Assembly: GCA_964474635.1 (NCBI GenBank)
Contig: CAYYTT010000117.1
Location: 1 to 12,581, forward strand
Direction: 5' to 3'
DNA: 12,581 nt
Source: CAYUYV01 sp964474635
GTDB lineage: Bacteria > Pseudomonadota > Alphaproteobacteria > JAJFIK01
The notes under the pieces were generated by a model. The model worked only from the letters and a program-made list of their open reading frames with translations. It was not told where the DNA came from and did no database searches. A program made the position numbers and the translations under genes. Shown here in pieces: positions 1 to 6,816 of this stretch (position 1 is its first letter; each line of letters starts with the position of its first letter).

Positions 1-159
1 GGTGTCCCCAACAATGGGGCGACCATAGGTGTTGAGGTGCTTTTTTTCCGCGAAAAACAACACTTTCGCGATGTAAAACGGCGTGATGTCCGGCCAGGCG
101 GAAGCGATGAACGCGACTGCCTCGACCGCTTTCCTCTCGTCGAATTGAAATCGCAGCAT
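1..159 (-). CDS. Panacea (DUF4065, SocA-like) domain protein, 5' part only
   Basis: The first 53 codons of a minus-strand gene are visible; the rest lies beyond the left edge. The peptide starts MLRFQFDERKAVEA and reaches AKVLFFAEKKHLN followed by YGRPIVGDT. This matches the conserved N-terminal pattern of Panacea/DUF4065 proteins (K-[VL]-L-[FY]-F-A-[DE]-x3-[HL]-x3-[YF]-G-R-P-I-x-G-D). Known members include SocA of Caulobacter, an antitoxin and ClpXP adaptor, and the hyperpromiscuous Panacea antitoxins. I chose the ATG at 159 because GAGGA sits 5 bases upstream; an in-frame ATG at 171 would add MRNP but has a poorer ribosome site. The 84 bases between this start and the hydrolase stop hold no toxin-sized gene, so any partner toxin would lie downstream, outside the window. 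The domain call is fairly sure; the antitoxin role is inferred. Confidence 0.8.
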   Translation of the reverse strand, partial: MLRFQFDERKAVEAVAFIASAWPDITPFYIAKVLFFAEKKHLNTYGRPIVGDT

Positions 160-208
160 TGGGTTCCTCATCCCACCAAGCTGGCATTAGGAGGTATAGA
201 TGTCACGA

Positions 209-229
209 ACGGCCCCGACTTCAGGCCGT
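209..229 (-). terminator. Weak hairpin after the serine hydrolase gene
   Basis: ACGGCC (209-214) and GGCCGT (224-229) form a perfect 6-bp stem with a 9-base loop, 15 bases past the stop of the minus-strand hydrolase gene. No T-run follows on the minus strand, so it is at best a weak or factor-dependent end point. It could equally be chance in GC-rich DNA. Confidence 0.25.
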
Positions 230-243
230 CGATCCCCCCCCTC

Positions 244-1464
244 TCAATCCGCAATCGCCGAATAGACCAGGGTCCGCAGTTGCCGGCGGATGGGGTAGAG
301 GGTTGAAGGGATGAGCTGGGTGAGGAAGACCACGATCAGGTCCTCGGCCGGATCGATCCAGAAGGCCGTACTGGCAAGCCCGCCCCAGGAATATTCGCCC
401 TTGGAGCCCGGCAGCATGGTGGCCGCCGGATCCGTCGTGACACCGACCCCAAGGCCGAAGCCGACGCCCGCGAAGGCCCCTTCGGCAAACAGGGAGACCG
501 AGAGCTCATCGAGGGTCTTGCCACCGGGCAGGTGATTGGCCGTCATCAGCTCGATGGTCTTTCGGCTGAGGAACTGGGTGCCATTCAAATGGCCGCCATT
601 GAGCAGCATGCGGCAAAAGGTCAGATAATCGGCGGCCGTTGAGACCAGTCCGCCGCCCCCGGACAGGAAGGTGGGCTCGCGCCGATAGCTGCTCGTCTCC
701 ACCCCATCGAACAGGGCCATGCGCTCATCGGGGCGCACCTCATAGCAGGCGGCGAACCGGCCGATTTTTTCGTCCGGCACGTGAAAACCCGTATCCGCCA
801 TGCCCAGCGGATCGAAAATCCGCTCCTGGAAAAAGGCGTCGAGCCGCTTGCCCGTAATGACCTGCACCAGATAGCCGAGCACATCCGTGGACACGGAGTA
901 GTTCCAGTTGGTCCCCGGAGAAAACTCCAGCGGCAATTGGGCCAAATCGGCCACCATGCTTTCCAGGGAGCCGTCGAAGCTCACCGTGCCCACCTTGCGC
1001 GCCCGATAGGCCGCGTCCACATTGGTGCGGTTCTGGAAGCCGTAAGTCAGCCCGGAGGTGTGGCAGAACAGGTCGATGATCCGCATGGGCCGGTCCGGCC
1101 GGCGGGTCTGAAAAGTCGGGTCGAAGCCCGCCTGGAACACGCCCAAACCGCGCCAGTCCGGAATATAGCGGTGCACCGGCTCGTCGAGCGCAAGCAGGCC
1201 CTCTTCGACCAGCATCAGGGCCGCCACCGCCGTGACCGGCTTGGTCATGGAATAGATCCGGACAATCGTGTCGTCCTCATAGGGCTTGCCGGCCGCCACG
1301 TCACGCTGGCCAATCACACCCCAATGGGCCAGTTCGCCGCGCCGGTAGATCACAGTTTGGGCGCCAGGGATCAGTCCGGGCGCCACATACCGTTCCCCCA
1401 GGAACCGGTCGATATGGGCGAGGCGCTCCGGATTGAGGCCGGCCGCCGTGGGATTGGGGATCAT
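244..1464 (-). CDS. Serine hydrolase, beta-lactamase class C / EstB esterase family
   Basis: This 406-residue protein has the three landmarks of the beta-lactamase-fold serine hydrolases. They are the S-x-x-K nucleophile motif SMTK (S72, K75), a tyrosine motif YSV (Y189, in FSPGTNWNYSVSTDVLG), and WGG at 360-362 in place of the KTG box. Y-S-x and WGG are typical of EstB-type esterases and related transesterases rather than true cephalosporinases, so an esterase acting on short esters or lactones is more likely than drug resistance. No signal peptide is visible, which points to a cytoplasmic enzyme. The start is supported by GAGGAG 9 bases upstream, lying within the 3' end of the ligase gene. 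Only 3 bases separate the two genes, so they are probably translationally coupled. The hydrolase may release the acid that the ligase then activates (inference). Length is normal for the family. Confidence 0.9.
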   Translation of the reverse strand: MIPNPTAAGLNPERLAHIDRFLGERYVAPGLIPGAQTVIYRRGELAHWGVIGQRDVAAGKPYEDDTIVRIYSMTKPVTAVAALMLVEEGLLALDEPVHRYIPDWRGLGVFQAGFDPTFQTRRPDRPMRIIDLFCHTSGLTYGFQNRTNVDAAYRARKVGTVSFDGSLESMVADLAQLPLEFSPGTNWNYSVSTDVLGYLVQVITGKRLDAFFQERIFDPLGMADTGFHVPDEKIGRFAACYEVRPDERMALFDGVETSSYRREPTFLSGGGGLVSTAADYLTFCRMLLNGGHLNGTQFLSRKTIELMTANHLPGGKTLDELSVSLFAEGAFAGVGFGLGVGVTTDPAATMLPGSKGEYSWGGLASTAFWIDPAEDLIVVFLTQLIPSTLYPIRRQLRTLVYSAIAD

Positions 1465-1467
1465 GGC

Positions 1468-3009
1468 TCAGGACTCCTCAGGCGAGCCGGCCACCGCGCC
1501 GCCCGGTGTCAGGTGGTGTTTGACCACCTTGCCCGAGGCCGTGCGCGGAAAGTCGGTCACGAAAATAAAGCTCTGGGGCACCTTATAGGCGGCGAGCCGC
1601 TCCCGGGCAAAACGGGTCAATGCGGCGGGGTCGGGCGCCGCGCCGGGCTGGGGCAAAATATGGGCCTCGCCCACCTCCCCCCAACGCTCGTTCGGCACGC
1701 CAATTACGGCGGCCTCCAACACATCCGGATGGCTGTTGAGCACCTCCTCAACCTCGGCCGGATAGACGTTCTCTCCGCCGGAGATGTACATCTCCTTGGA
1801 GCGCCCCACGATGAAGTGATCCCCGTCCGCATCGCGCATCACGAGATCGCCCGTGCGCAGCCAGCCATCGGGCGAAATGGCCTTGGCGGTCTCCTCCGGA
1901 TTGTTCCAGTAACCCGGCGTTATGGCCGGCCCGTTCACGAGCAACTCGCCCGTCTCGCCCGGGGGCAGGTCGTTGCCCTTTGCGTCGACGATCCGTGTCG
2001 AGACCAGAAGCTGTTCGCGCCCGGCGCAGCCCGGCTTGGCCGCCATGGTCTCAGGGGTCGCGTAAAAGCAGGTGGGCCCGGTCTCGGTCATGCCATAGCC
2101 GTTCACCACCATGGCACCGCGTTCGGCAAAGCGCGCGGCCATGGCCGTGGGCATGGGCGCACCGCCGCAGCCCAGACTGCGCACCTTGGAAAAATCAAGC
2201 GCCTCAAAACGCGGATGCAGACTGATCACCTGATAGACTTGGGGCACCGCAAAAAAGGTGTCGATGCGCCCGGCCTCCAGCAGGCCCACCACTGTGTCCG
2301 GATCGAAGGCCGGCAACACAATCGTCCGCCCCCCAATCATCAAGGTCGGCAGGGTGTAAAGATTGATGCCCGCCGTGTGGAACAGGGGCAGATAATTGAG
2401 CGTCGTGTCGTCCGCGGTCAGGCCCATTGCCTGCACCGTGTTCACGTAATTGGCGAGCGCCATGCCATAGGTCTGGATCACCGCCTTGGGCCGGCCCGTC
2501 GTACCGGAGGTGTAGAGGAGGTACCAGCACTCGGCCAGCGGCCACTGGCGGCGGGTCGCAAGGGCAGATGCGGTCTCCATACGGGCCTCATAGCCCTCCC
2601 GCCCCGGATCATCGAGCGCAAGCCGGGCCGGCACGGACACGGACAGGTCGCTGGCCGCCCCGGCATCCTCCGCGCCGAAGACCAGCAGTGACGCGGTACA
2701 GTCCGCAAGCAGACCATCGAGTTCGCCGGCCGGCATGCGCCAGTTGAGGGGCACGAAAATAAGCCCAAGCTTGGCGCAGGCGAACATCAACTCAAAAAAG
2801 GCAATCCGGTTCCGGCAGAGCACCGCAACCCGCTCCCCCCGCGCAAGGCCCATGGACTGCAGCATGCCGGCGGCGCGCGCGCAGCGGTCGTCAAAACCGG
2901 CATAGGTCCACAAATGGCCCGAGACACCGTCCTCAAAGGCAATGCGCTCGGGCGCGATCAACGCGCGCCGGGCCGTGATGTCCGGCATCGCCTCCCGGGG
3001 TGTGGTCAT
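1468..3009 (-). CDS. Acyl-CoA ligase (class I adenylate-forming enzyme)
   Basis: This 513-residue enzyme of the ANL superfamily activates a carboxylic acid with ATP to an acyl-adenylate and then forms the CoA thioester in the cytoplasm. All core motifs are present: the P-loop YTSGTTGRPKAV (166-177), YGMTET (305-310), TGD (386-388), the hinge GRSKEMYISGGENVYP (402-417), and the catalytic lysine K494 in PRTASGK. It resembles medium/long-chain fatty-acid or aromatic acid-CoA ligases; the substrate cannot be assigned. The ATG at 3009 is chosen because AGGAGG (3017-3022) lies 7 bases upstream. A longer in-frame reading to 3102 would overlap the tetR coding region and add a basic, non-family stretch. 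It sits 22 bases after tetR and 3 bases before the hydrolase, in one operon. Family assignment is firm. Confidence 0.95.
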   Translation of the reverse strand: MTTPREAMPDITARRALIAPERIAFEDGVSGHLWTYAGFDDRCARAAGMLQSMGLARGERVAVLCRNRIAFFELMFACAKLGLIFVPLNWRMPAGELDGLLADCTASLLVFGAEDAGAASDLSVSVPARLALDDPGREGYEARMETASALATRRQWPLAECWYLLYTSGTTGRPKAVIQTYGMALANYVNTVQAMGLTADDTTLNYLPLFHTAGINLYTLPTLMIGGRTIVLPAFDPDTVVGLLEAGRIDTFFAVPQVYQVISLHPRFEALDFSKVRSLGCGGAPMPTAMAARFAERGAMVVNGYGMTETGPTCFYATPETMAAKPGCAGREQLLVSTRIVDAKGNDLPPGETGELLVNGPAITPGYWNNPEETAKAISPDGWLRTGDLVMRDADGDHFIVGRSKEMYISGGENVYPAEVEEVLNSHPDVLEAAVIGVPNERWGEVGEAHILPQPGAAPDPAALTRFARERLAAYKVPQSFIFVTDFPRTASGKVVKHHLTPGGAVAGSPEES

Positions 3010-3031
3010 GGCGCGTCCTCCTTGGCTTTTT

Positions 3032-3781
3032 TTACCTGTCGTTTTTTGGCGCGGCCTTGTTTTTTGGGCCAGCCCGCGCGGCATTCGGGCCCGCCAGGCC
3101 ATCGGCGATCAGGCGTCCGGCGCGCACGGCAATGTCCGCCGGCGCACGGGTTTCATCCCACAACCCAAAGCGCAGGCCCAGGAAGACACTGGCCCCGATC
3201 AGGGCCCAGGCATGGACATCCTGATCCCCGTCGAGCACCTCGCCGTCCGCGGCCGCGGCCTCAAGCTTGCCCCGATAGGCCTCCGCGAAATGCATGTAAT
3301 AGTCCCGGTACGCATCTTCCGCGACGAACTGCGCCTCCATGACGATGCGGTAAATGCCCGGATGCTCACGGACGAAATCCAGATAGGCCTCGATCCCCTG
3401 ACGCTCAGCGGTCAGGCGGTCAGGCGCGGCATCGACCCGGTCGGCAATATAGGCCCGCGTCACCCGGCCCATATGGTCGACCACGGCGCGAAAAATCTTC
3501 TCCTTGGACGGAAAATGCACATAGAACGTGCCCATGGCGACGCCGGCGCGGCTCGTGATCGCGCTGATGGAGGCATCGCGAAACCCGTTCTCGCCGAACT
3601 CCACTGCCGCCGCATCGAGCAGACGGGTCCGCGTGGCCCGCCCCCGACGCGTCTTGGGTTCGCCGTCCGTGGCCCGGGGCTCCTCCACAGAAACAACGCC
3701 GCCTTCGGCGCCGCCGCGGTGCGTGGTGTCCGACGTCCTGGCCTGGGTCCGCCCGAGCGCTTTTTCGCTTTCGCCGTCCAC
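3032..3781 (-). CDS. TetR/AcrR-family transcriptional regulator
   Basis: This is a 249-residue regulator with a TetR-type helix-turn-helix at about residues 51-97 (RTRLLDAAAVEFGENGF, then ISAITSRAGVAMGTFYVHF and PSKEKIF). An all-helical C-terminal ligand and dimer domain follows. The start chosen is GTG at 3781, preceded by AAGGAG with 5 bases spacing. An ATG at 3916 in the same frame has no ribosome site and would add a low-complexity leader. Even so, about 44 Gly/Glu/Arg-rich, probably disordered residues precede the DNA-binding domain, longer than usual. It is the first gene of the tetR-ligase-hydrolase operon and diverges from the TonB-dependent receptor. It most likely represses one or both directions and responds to an acyl-CoA or the transported compound (inference from layout). 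The C-terminus is a short basic tail. Confidence 0.9.
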   Translation of the reverse strand: MDGESEKALGRTQARTSDTTHRGGAEGGVVSVEEPRATDGEPKTRRGRATRTRLLDAAAVEFGENGFRDASISAITSRAGVAMGTFYVHFPSKEKIFRAVVDHMGRVTRAYIADRVDAAPDRLTAERQGIEAYLDFVREHPGIYRIVMEAQFVAEDAYRDYYMHFAEAYRGKLEAAAADGEVLDGDQDVHAWALIGASVFLGLRFGLWDETRAPADIAVRAGRLIADGLAGPNAARAGPKNKAAPKNDR

Positions 3782-4162
3782 GGCATCTCCTTCAACACTC
3801 GTCAATCCGGCCTCACCACGGGGCGAACCGGCCTGCTTGGCCCACGGGGCGGGGATCAGGCTTCGCGCGCCGTTCGACAACCTGAATCTGATTTCATGTG
3901 TCTTGATTTTGATCATGTCATGGCGCAACAGTATGCGCTGAGATGCTGTGTGCAAAAGAGAAACACCGTGCAAGGGACCGGCATTGCGCGCCGGCTTCCG
4001 CAAAGCACAGCCCAGCACCGACGGCAGGGACCGGATCACGACGTGCGCGACCGACTTGCCCGCAACGACACAACAGCCGCCAAAGACGCGGCACGAGCTG
4101 ATTTGGGAGGACGGGCCGCGTTGGAACGGCCTGCCATCGCGCTGAAGTGGGGAACAATCGCC
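3782..4162. promoter_or_regulatory. Divergent promoter region between tetR and the TonB-dependent receptor
   Basis: This 381-base stretch holds no gene I can support, although frames stay open on both strands because the DNA is GC-rich. An AT-richer patch at about 3885-3935 is the likely promoter core. A plus-strand candidate is TTGATC (3909-3914), 17 bases, TATGCG (3932-3937). A minus-strand candidate is TTGCAC (3955-3950), 16 bases, TACTGT (3933-3928). Each box matches the sigma-70 consensus only partly. If right, the receptor mRNA has a leader of about 220 bases, containing a small CCGGC-N7-GCCGG hairpin at 3978-3994. I recognise no riboswitch. Confidence 0.45.
3923..3938. promoter_or_regulatory. 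Candidate TetR operator (GCGCA-N6-TGCGC)
   Basis: This is a perfect inverted repeat, GCGCA (3923-3927) and TGCGC (3934-3938), with 6 bases between. It overlaps the proposed -10 boxes of both divergent promoters, so one bound dimer could control both. The half-sites are short and the assignment to the neighbouring TetR protein rests on position only. Confidence 0.3.
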
Positions 4163-6568
4163 ATGTACGGACTGTCCAGCACCCTTTTTGACATTCGCCC
4201 GCTCAATCTTTGCCAGGCAAACCTGCGCATGACGCTCCTGGCGGGCGTCGCCGCGGCCGGTTTGGGCTTTGCCCCAGCCCTCGCCCAGACCGAAACCGCG
4301 CCCGAAGAACCGGTCGTGGAGGAGGACGAGGACGCCGGCGAAGACGACGATATGGAGTTGATGGTCGTCACGGCGCGTCGCCGGGAGGAATCGCTCCAGG
4401 ACGTGCCGATCTCGATTACGGCCTTTGACGGTGACGCCCTGGTGCGCACGGCGGTGCAGGACATCACCTTCCTGTCCCAGACCGTGCCCAACGTGACCAT
4501 TGAGGTCTCCCGCGGCACCAACACCACCGTGACCGCGTTCATCCGGGGCGTCGGCCAGCAGGACCCGGTGGCCGGCTTTGAACAGGGCGTCGGCATTTAT
4601 ATCGACGATGTGTACCTGAACCGTCCCCAGGCCGCGATCCTGGACGTTTATGACGTTGAACGGATCGAAGTGCTGCGCGGGCCCCAGGGCACGCTCTATG
4701 GCCGGAACACCATCGGCGGTGCCATCAAATACGTCACGAAGCGTCTGAGCACGGAACGTGAGTTCGACCTGCGCCTGACCGCCGGCAGCTTCGAACAGTT
4801 CGACGCCGTCTTCAAAGCGTCCATCCCGATCACCGATGAATTACGCGTCGGCGGTACCATCGCCCGCTTCACCCGCGACGGCTTCGGCGACAACCTGACC
4901 CTTCCAGGTATTGAAAACTACCAGCGGGACATCGTTGCCGCCCGCGCCAGTGTGGAGTGGGAGCCGGGCGACGGCTGGTTCTTCCGGGTCGCCGGCGACG
5001 TGCTCGACGACGACTCCGATCCGCGCCAGGGTTTTCGGGAAACGGTCGGCAACCTGAGCGGTGCGCCCATCCTTGACAATGTCTTTGATACGCGCGCGGG
5101 GCTCAACAATCCGCTCCAGGAAGTCAAGGGCTACGGCATCAGCGTGCTGACCGAGTGGGAAGCCAACGAGAACTTCACCTTCAAGAACATCTTCGCCTAT
5201 CGCGAAGACCGCACCCTGTCGCCCATCGACTTTGACAGCCTGCCCTCGGCCGACCTGGACGTGCCGGTGATCTACGACAACCAGCAGCTTTCGAACGAAT
5301 TCCAGATCCTGTATTCAAGCGACATCCTCTCCGGTGTTCTGGGGGTCTATTACCTGCGCGCGAATGCCTTCAACGCCTTCGACGTGATCCTCGATAATCT
5401 GGTTCCGGGCTTCAACTCCTTCACGCTGGGCGATGTGGACACGGACACCTGGTCCGTGTTCGGCGATTACAGCGTGGACCTTCTGGAACTGTTTGGCTTC
5501 GGCCCTGCTCCGCTGATGGAAGGCCTGGAGCTGTCCTTTGGCGGCCGCTACACCAGCGACAAGCGCACGGCCTTTGTGCTGCGCCAAAACCTGCTCGGCG
5601 GCACGTCGGAGTTCTTCGGCGGCGACCCGATCGTCCTGGCGACAACCTCCGACTTTCTGGGGAGCGATACGTTCACGGATTTCTCGCCAAGGGTCTCCCT
5701 CGCCTGGCGCCCGAACGCCGACCACAACTTCTATGTGACCTATTCGGAAGGCTTCAAGGGCGGCGGCTTCGACCCGCGCGGACTGACCTCGGCGGCGCCG
5801 GACATCGACGGGGATGGCATCGTCGAGCCTGAAGAGGAATTCCAGTTCATCCAGTTTCAACCCGAAGAAGTCGACTCCCTTGAATTCGGTGTGAAGTCGG
5901 CCTGGTTCGGCGGCCGCGTGAACACAAGCCTCGCCGTGTTCCTGACGGACTACACGGACGTCCAAATCCCGGGCTCGTTTGGTCTCGATACGGATGGCGA
6001 CGGCCTGGACGACCAGTTCATCGGGGTCACGACGAACGCCGCCGAAGCGACCGTCAACGGCGTTGAATTCGAAGGCTTCGCAGTCCTCGCCCAGGACGCC
6101 TTCACACCGGGCGATGATGTCTCCCTCGCCTGGACGTTCGGCTATATCGATGCCGAATTCGATACCTTCATCGACGCGGCCGGCAACGATGTGGCCGATG
6201 AGCGGTTCTTCCAGAACACGCCGGAATACTCCGCATCGGGTACGTTTACCTATGAAACGCCGATGACACTGTTCACGGCCGAGGGCACATTGTCCTTTGT
6301 GAACATCGTCTCCTACCGGAGCTTTGCGACCCAATTCGAGTTCGAGGTTCCCCTGCTCGACCAGCCCGGCTTCCTGCTCTACGACGCGAGCCTCGTGTGG
6401 GAGAGCGAGAACGGCACCTGGCAACTCGGCCTGCACGGTAAAAACCTGACGGACGAGGAATATCGGGTCGCGGGCTACAACTTCCCGACCCTGGGTCTGG
6501 AGGGCTCGGTGACGTCCTTCTATGGCAATCCGCGCCAGATCCTGGGCACGGTGCAGGTCCGCTTCTGA
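4163..6568 (+). CDS. TonB-dependent outer-membrane receptor
   Basis: This 801-residue ligand-gated outer-membrane transporter draws energy from TonB-ExbB-ExbD. An N-terminal signal peptide has its hydrophobic core at about 24-38, with likely cleavage after ALA near residue 41. A very acidic linker (43-66) and the TonB box MELMVVTA (64-71) follow. The plug domain starts at RRREESLQDVPISITAF and holds IEVLRGPQGTLYGRNTIGGAI at about 168-188. The beta-barrel occupies the rest and ends in GKNLTDEEYRVAGYNF and a C-terminal Phe. Two EF-hand-like DxDxDG segments occur at 547-558 and 609-617, probably in extracellular loops. The start is the ATG at 4163, with a modest GGGGA 9 bases upstream; ATG 4229 would remove the charged part of the signal peptide. 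It belongs to the broad group that takes up sugars, plant or aromatic compounds and siderophores; the substrate is unknown. The neighbouring ligase and hydrolase argue for an organic compound. Confidence 0.95.
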   Translation: MYGLSSTLFDIRPLNLCQANLRMTLLAGVAAAGLGFAPALAQTETAPEEPVVEEDEDAGEDDDMELMVVTARRREESLQDVPISITAFDGDALVRTAVQDITFLSQTVPNVTIEVSRGTNTTVTAFIRGVGQQDPVAGFEQGVGIYIDDVYLNRPQAAILDVYDVERIEVLRGPQGTLYGRNTIGGAIKYVTKRLSTEREFDLRLTAGSFEQFDAVFKASIPITDELRVGGTIARFTRDGFGDNLTLPGIENYQRDIVAARASVEWEPGDGWFFRVAGDVLDDDSDPRQGFRETVGNLSGAPILDNVFDTRAGLNNPLQEVKGYGISVLTEWEANENFTFKNIFAYREDRTLSPIDFDSLPSADLDVPVIYDNQQLSNEFQILYSSDILSGVLGVYYLRANAFNAFDVILDNLVPGFNSFTLGDVDTDTWSVFGDYSVDLLELFGFGPAPLMEGLELSFGGRYTSDKRTAFVLRQNLLGGTSEFFGGDPIVLATTSDFLGSDTFTDFSPRVSLAWRPNADHNFYVTYSEGFKGGGFDPRGLTSAAPDIDGDGIVEPEEEFQFIQFQPEEVDSLEFGVKSAWFGGRVNTSLAVFLTDYTDVQIPGSFGLDTDGDGLDDQFIGVTTNAAEATVNGVEFEGFAVLAQDAFTPGDDVSLAWTFGYIDAEFDTFIDAAGNDVADERFFQNTPEYSASGTFTYETPMTLFTAEGTLSFVNIVSYRSFATQFEFEVPLLDQPGFLLYDASLVWESENGTWQLGLHGKNLTDEEYRVAGYNFPTLGLEGSVTSFYGNPRQILGTVQVRF

Positions 6569-6621
6569 TCACAGGCACCGCGCCTCCAAGGGCGCCGGCC
6601 TTGCGCTCATGACAGTGCCGG

Positions 6622-6647
6622 ACGGCGGGTCCCTCGGGGCCCGCCGT
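6622..6647 (+). terminator. Terminator-like hairpin after the receptor gene
   Basis: ACGGCGGG (6622-6629) pairs with CCCGCCGT (6640-6647), and inner T-G and C-G pairs extend the stem to about 11 bp with a CTCG loop. It lies 54 bases past the receptor stop. The following bases, TCTCGT, are only weakly T-rich, so termination may be partial and some transcripts could continue into the MFS gene. Confidence 0.5.
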
Positions 6648-6757
6648 TCTCGTATGCGGCACGGCGCCGGGGCCGGTCCGTCTGGCACGCCCGGTGAAGT
6701 GCCCTTACGCTCAGACTCAGAACAAGGAACGCGCCGGTCGGCTGACCTCGCGGAACC

Positions 6758-6773
6758 GTTTCGGGCCCGAAAC
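6758..6773. promoter_or_regulatory. Perfect 16-base palindrome upstream of the MFS gene
   Basis: GTTTCGGGCCCGAAAC is a perfect palindrome with no central spacer, 43 bases before the MFS start codon. A loop-free palindrome fits a protein operator better than a terminator. It is unlike the inverted repeat at 3923-3938, so a different regulator may act here. No strong sigma-70 boxes stand out around it. Confidence 0.4.
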
Positions 6774-6816
6774 ACCGTATTGGCCCCGAGCAAGCTTTTT
6801 GGGAAGGAAAGCGGCC

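Noticed and set aside
244..1464. Beta-lactam resistance gene
   Set aside because: There is no signal peptide, the third motif is WGG rather than KTG, and the context is a catabolic operon; an esterase-type role fits better.
781..2691. A very long plus-strand open frame opposite the hydrolase and ligase genes
   Set aside because: It lies wholly antisense to two clear enzyme families, is rich in Arg/His/Gly as expected for a GC-rich shadow, and shows no domain.
4010..4022. GCCCAGCACCGAC repeated at 8120-8132
   Set aside because: A 13-base match without flanking similarity, in different contexts; probably chance in GC-rich DNA.
2942..4162. In-frame extension of the receptor frame far upstream
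   Set aside because: It runs antisense to the ligase and tetR genes, and the signal peptide at 4163 shows where the protein starts.
5315..6436. Minus-strand open frame of 373 codons inside the receptor gene
   Set aside because: It is antisense to conserved beta-barrel sequence, with no ribosome site or family resemblance.
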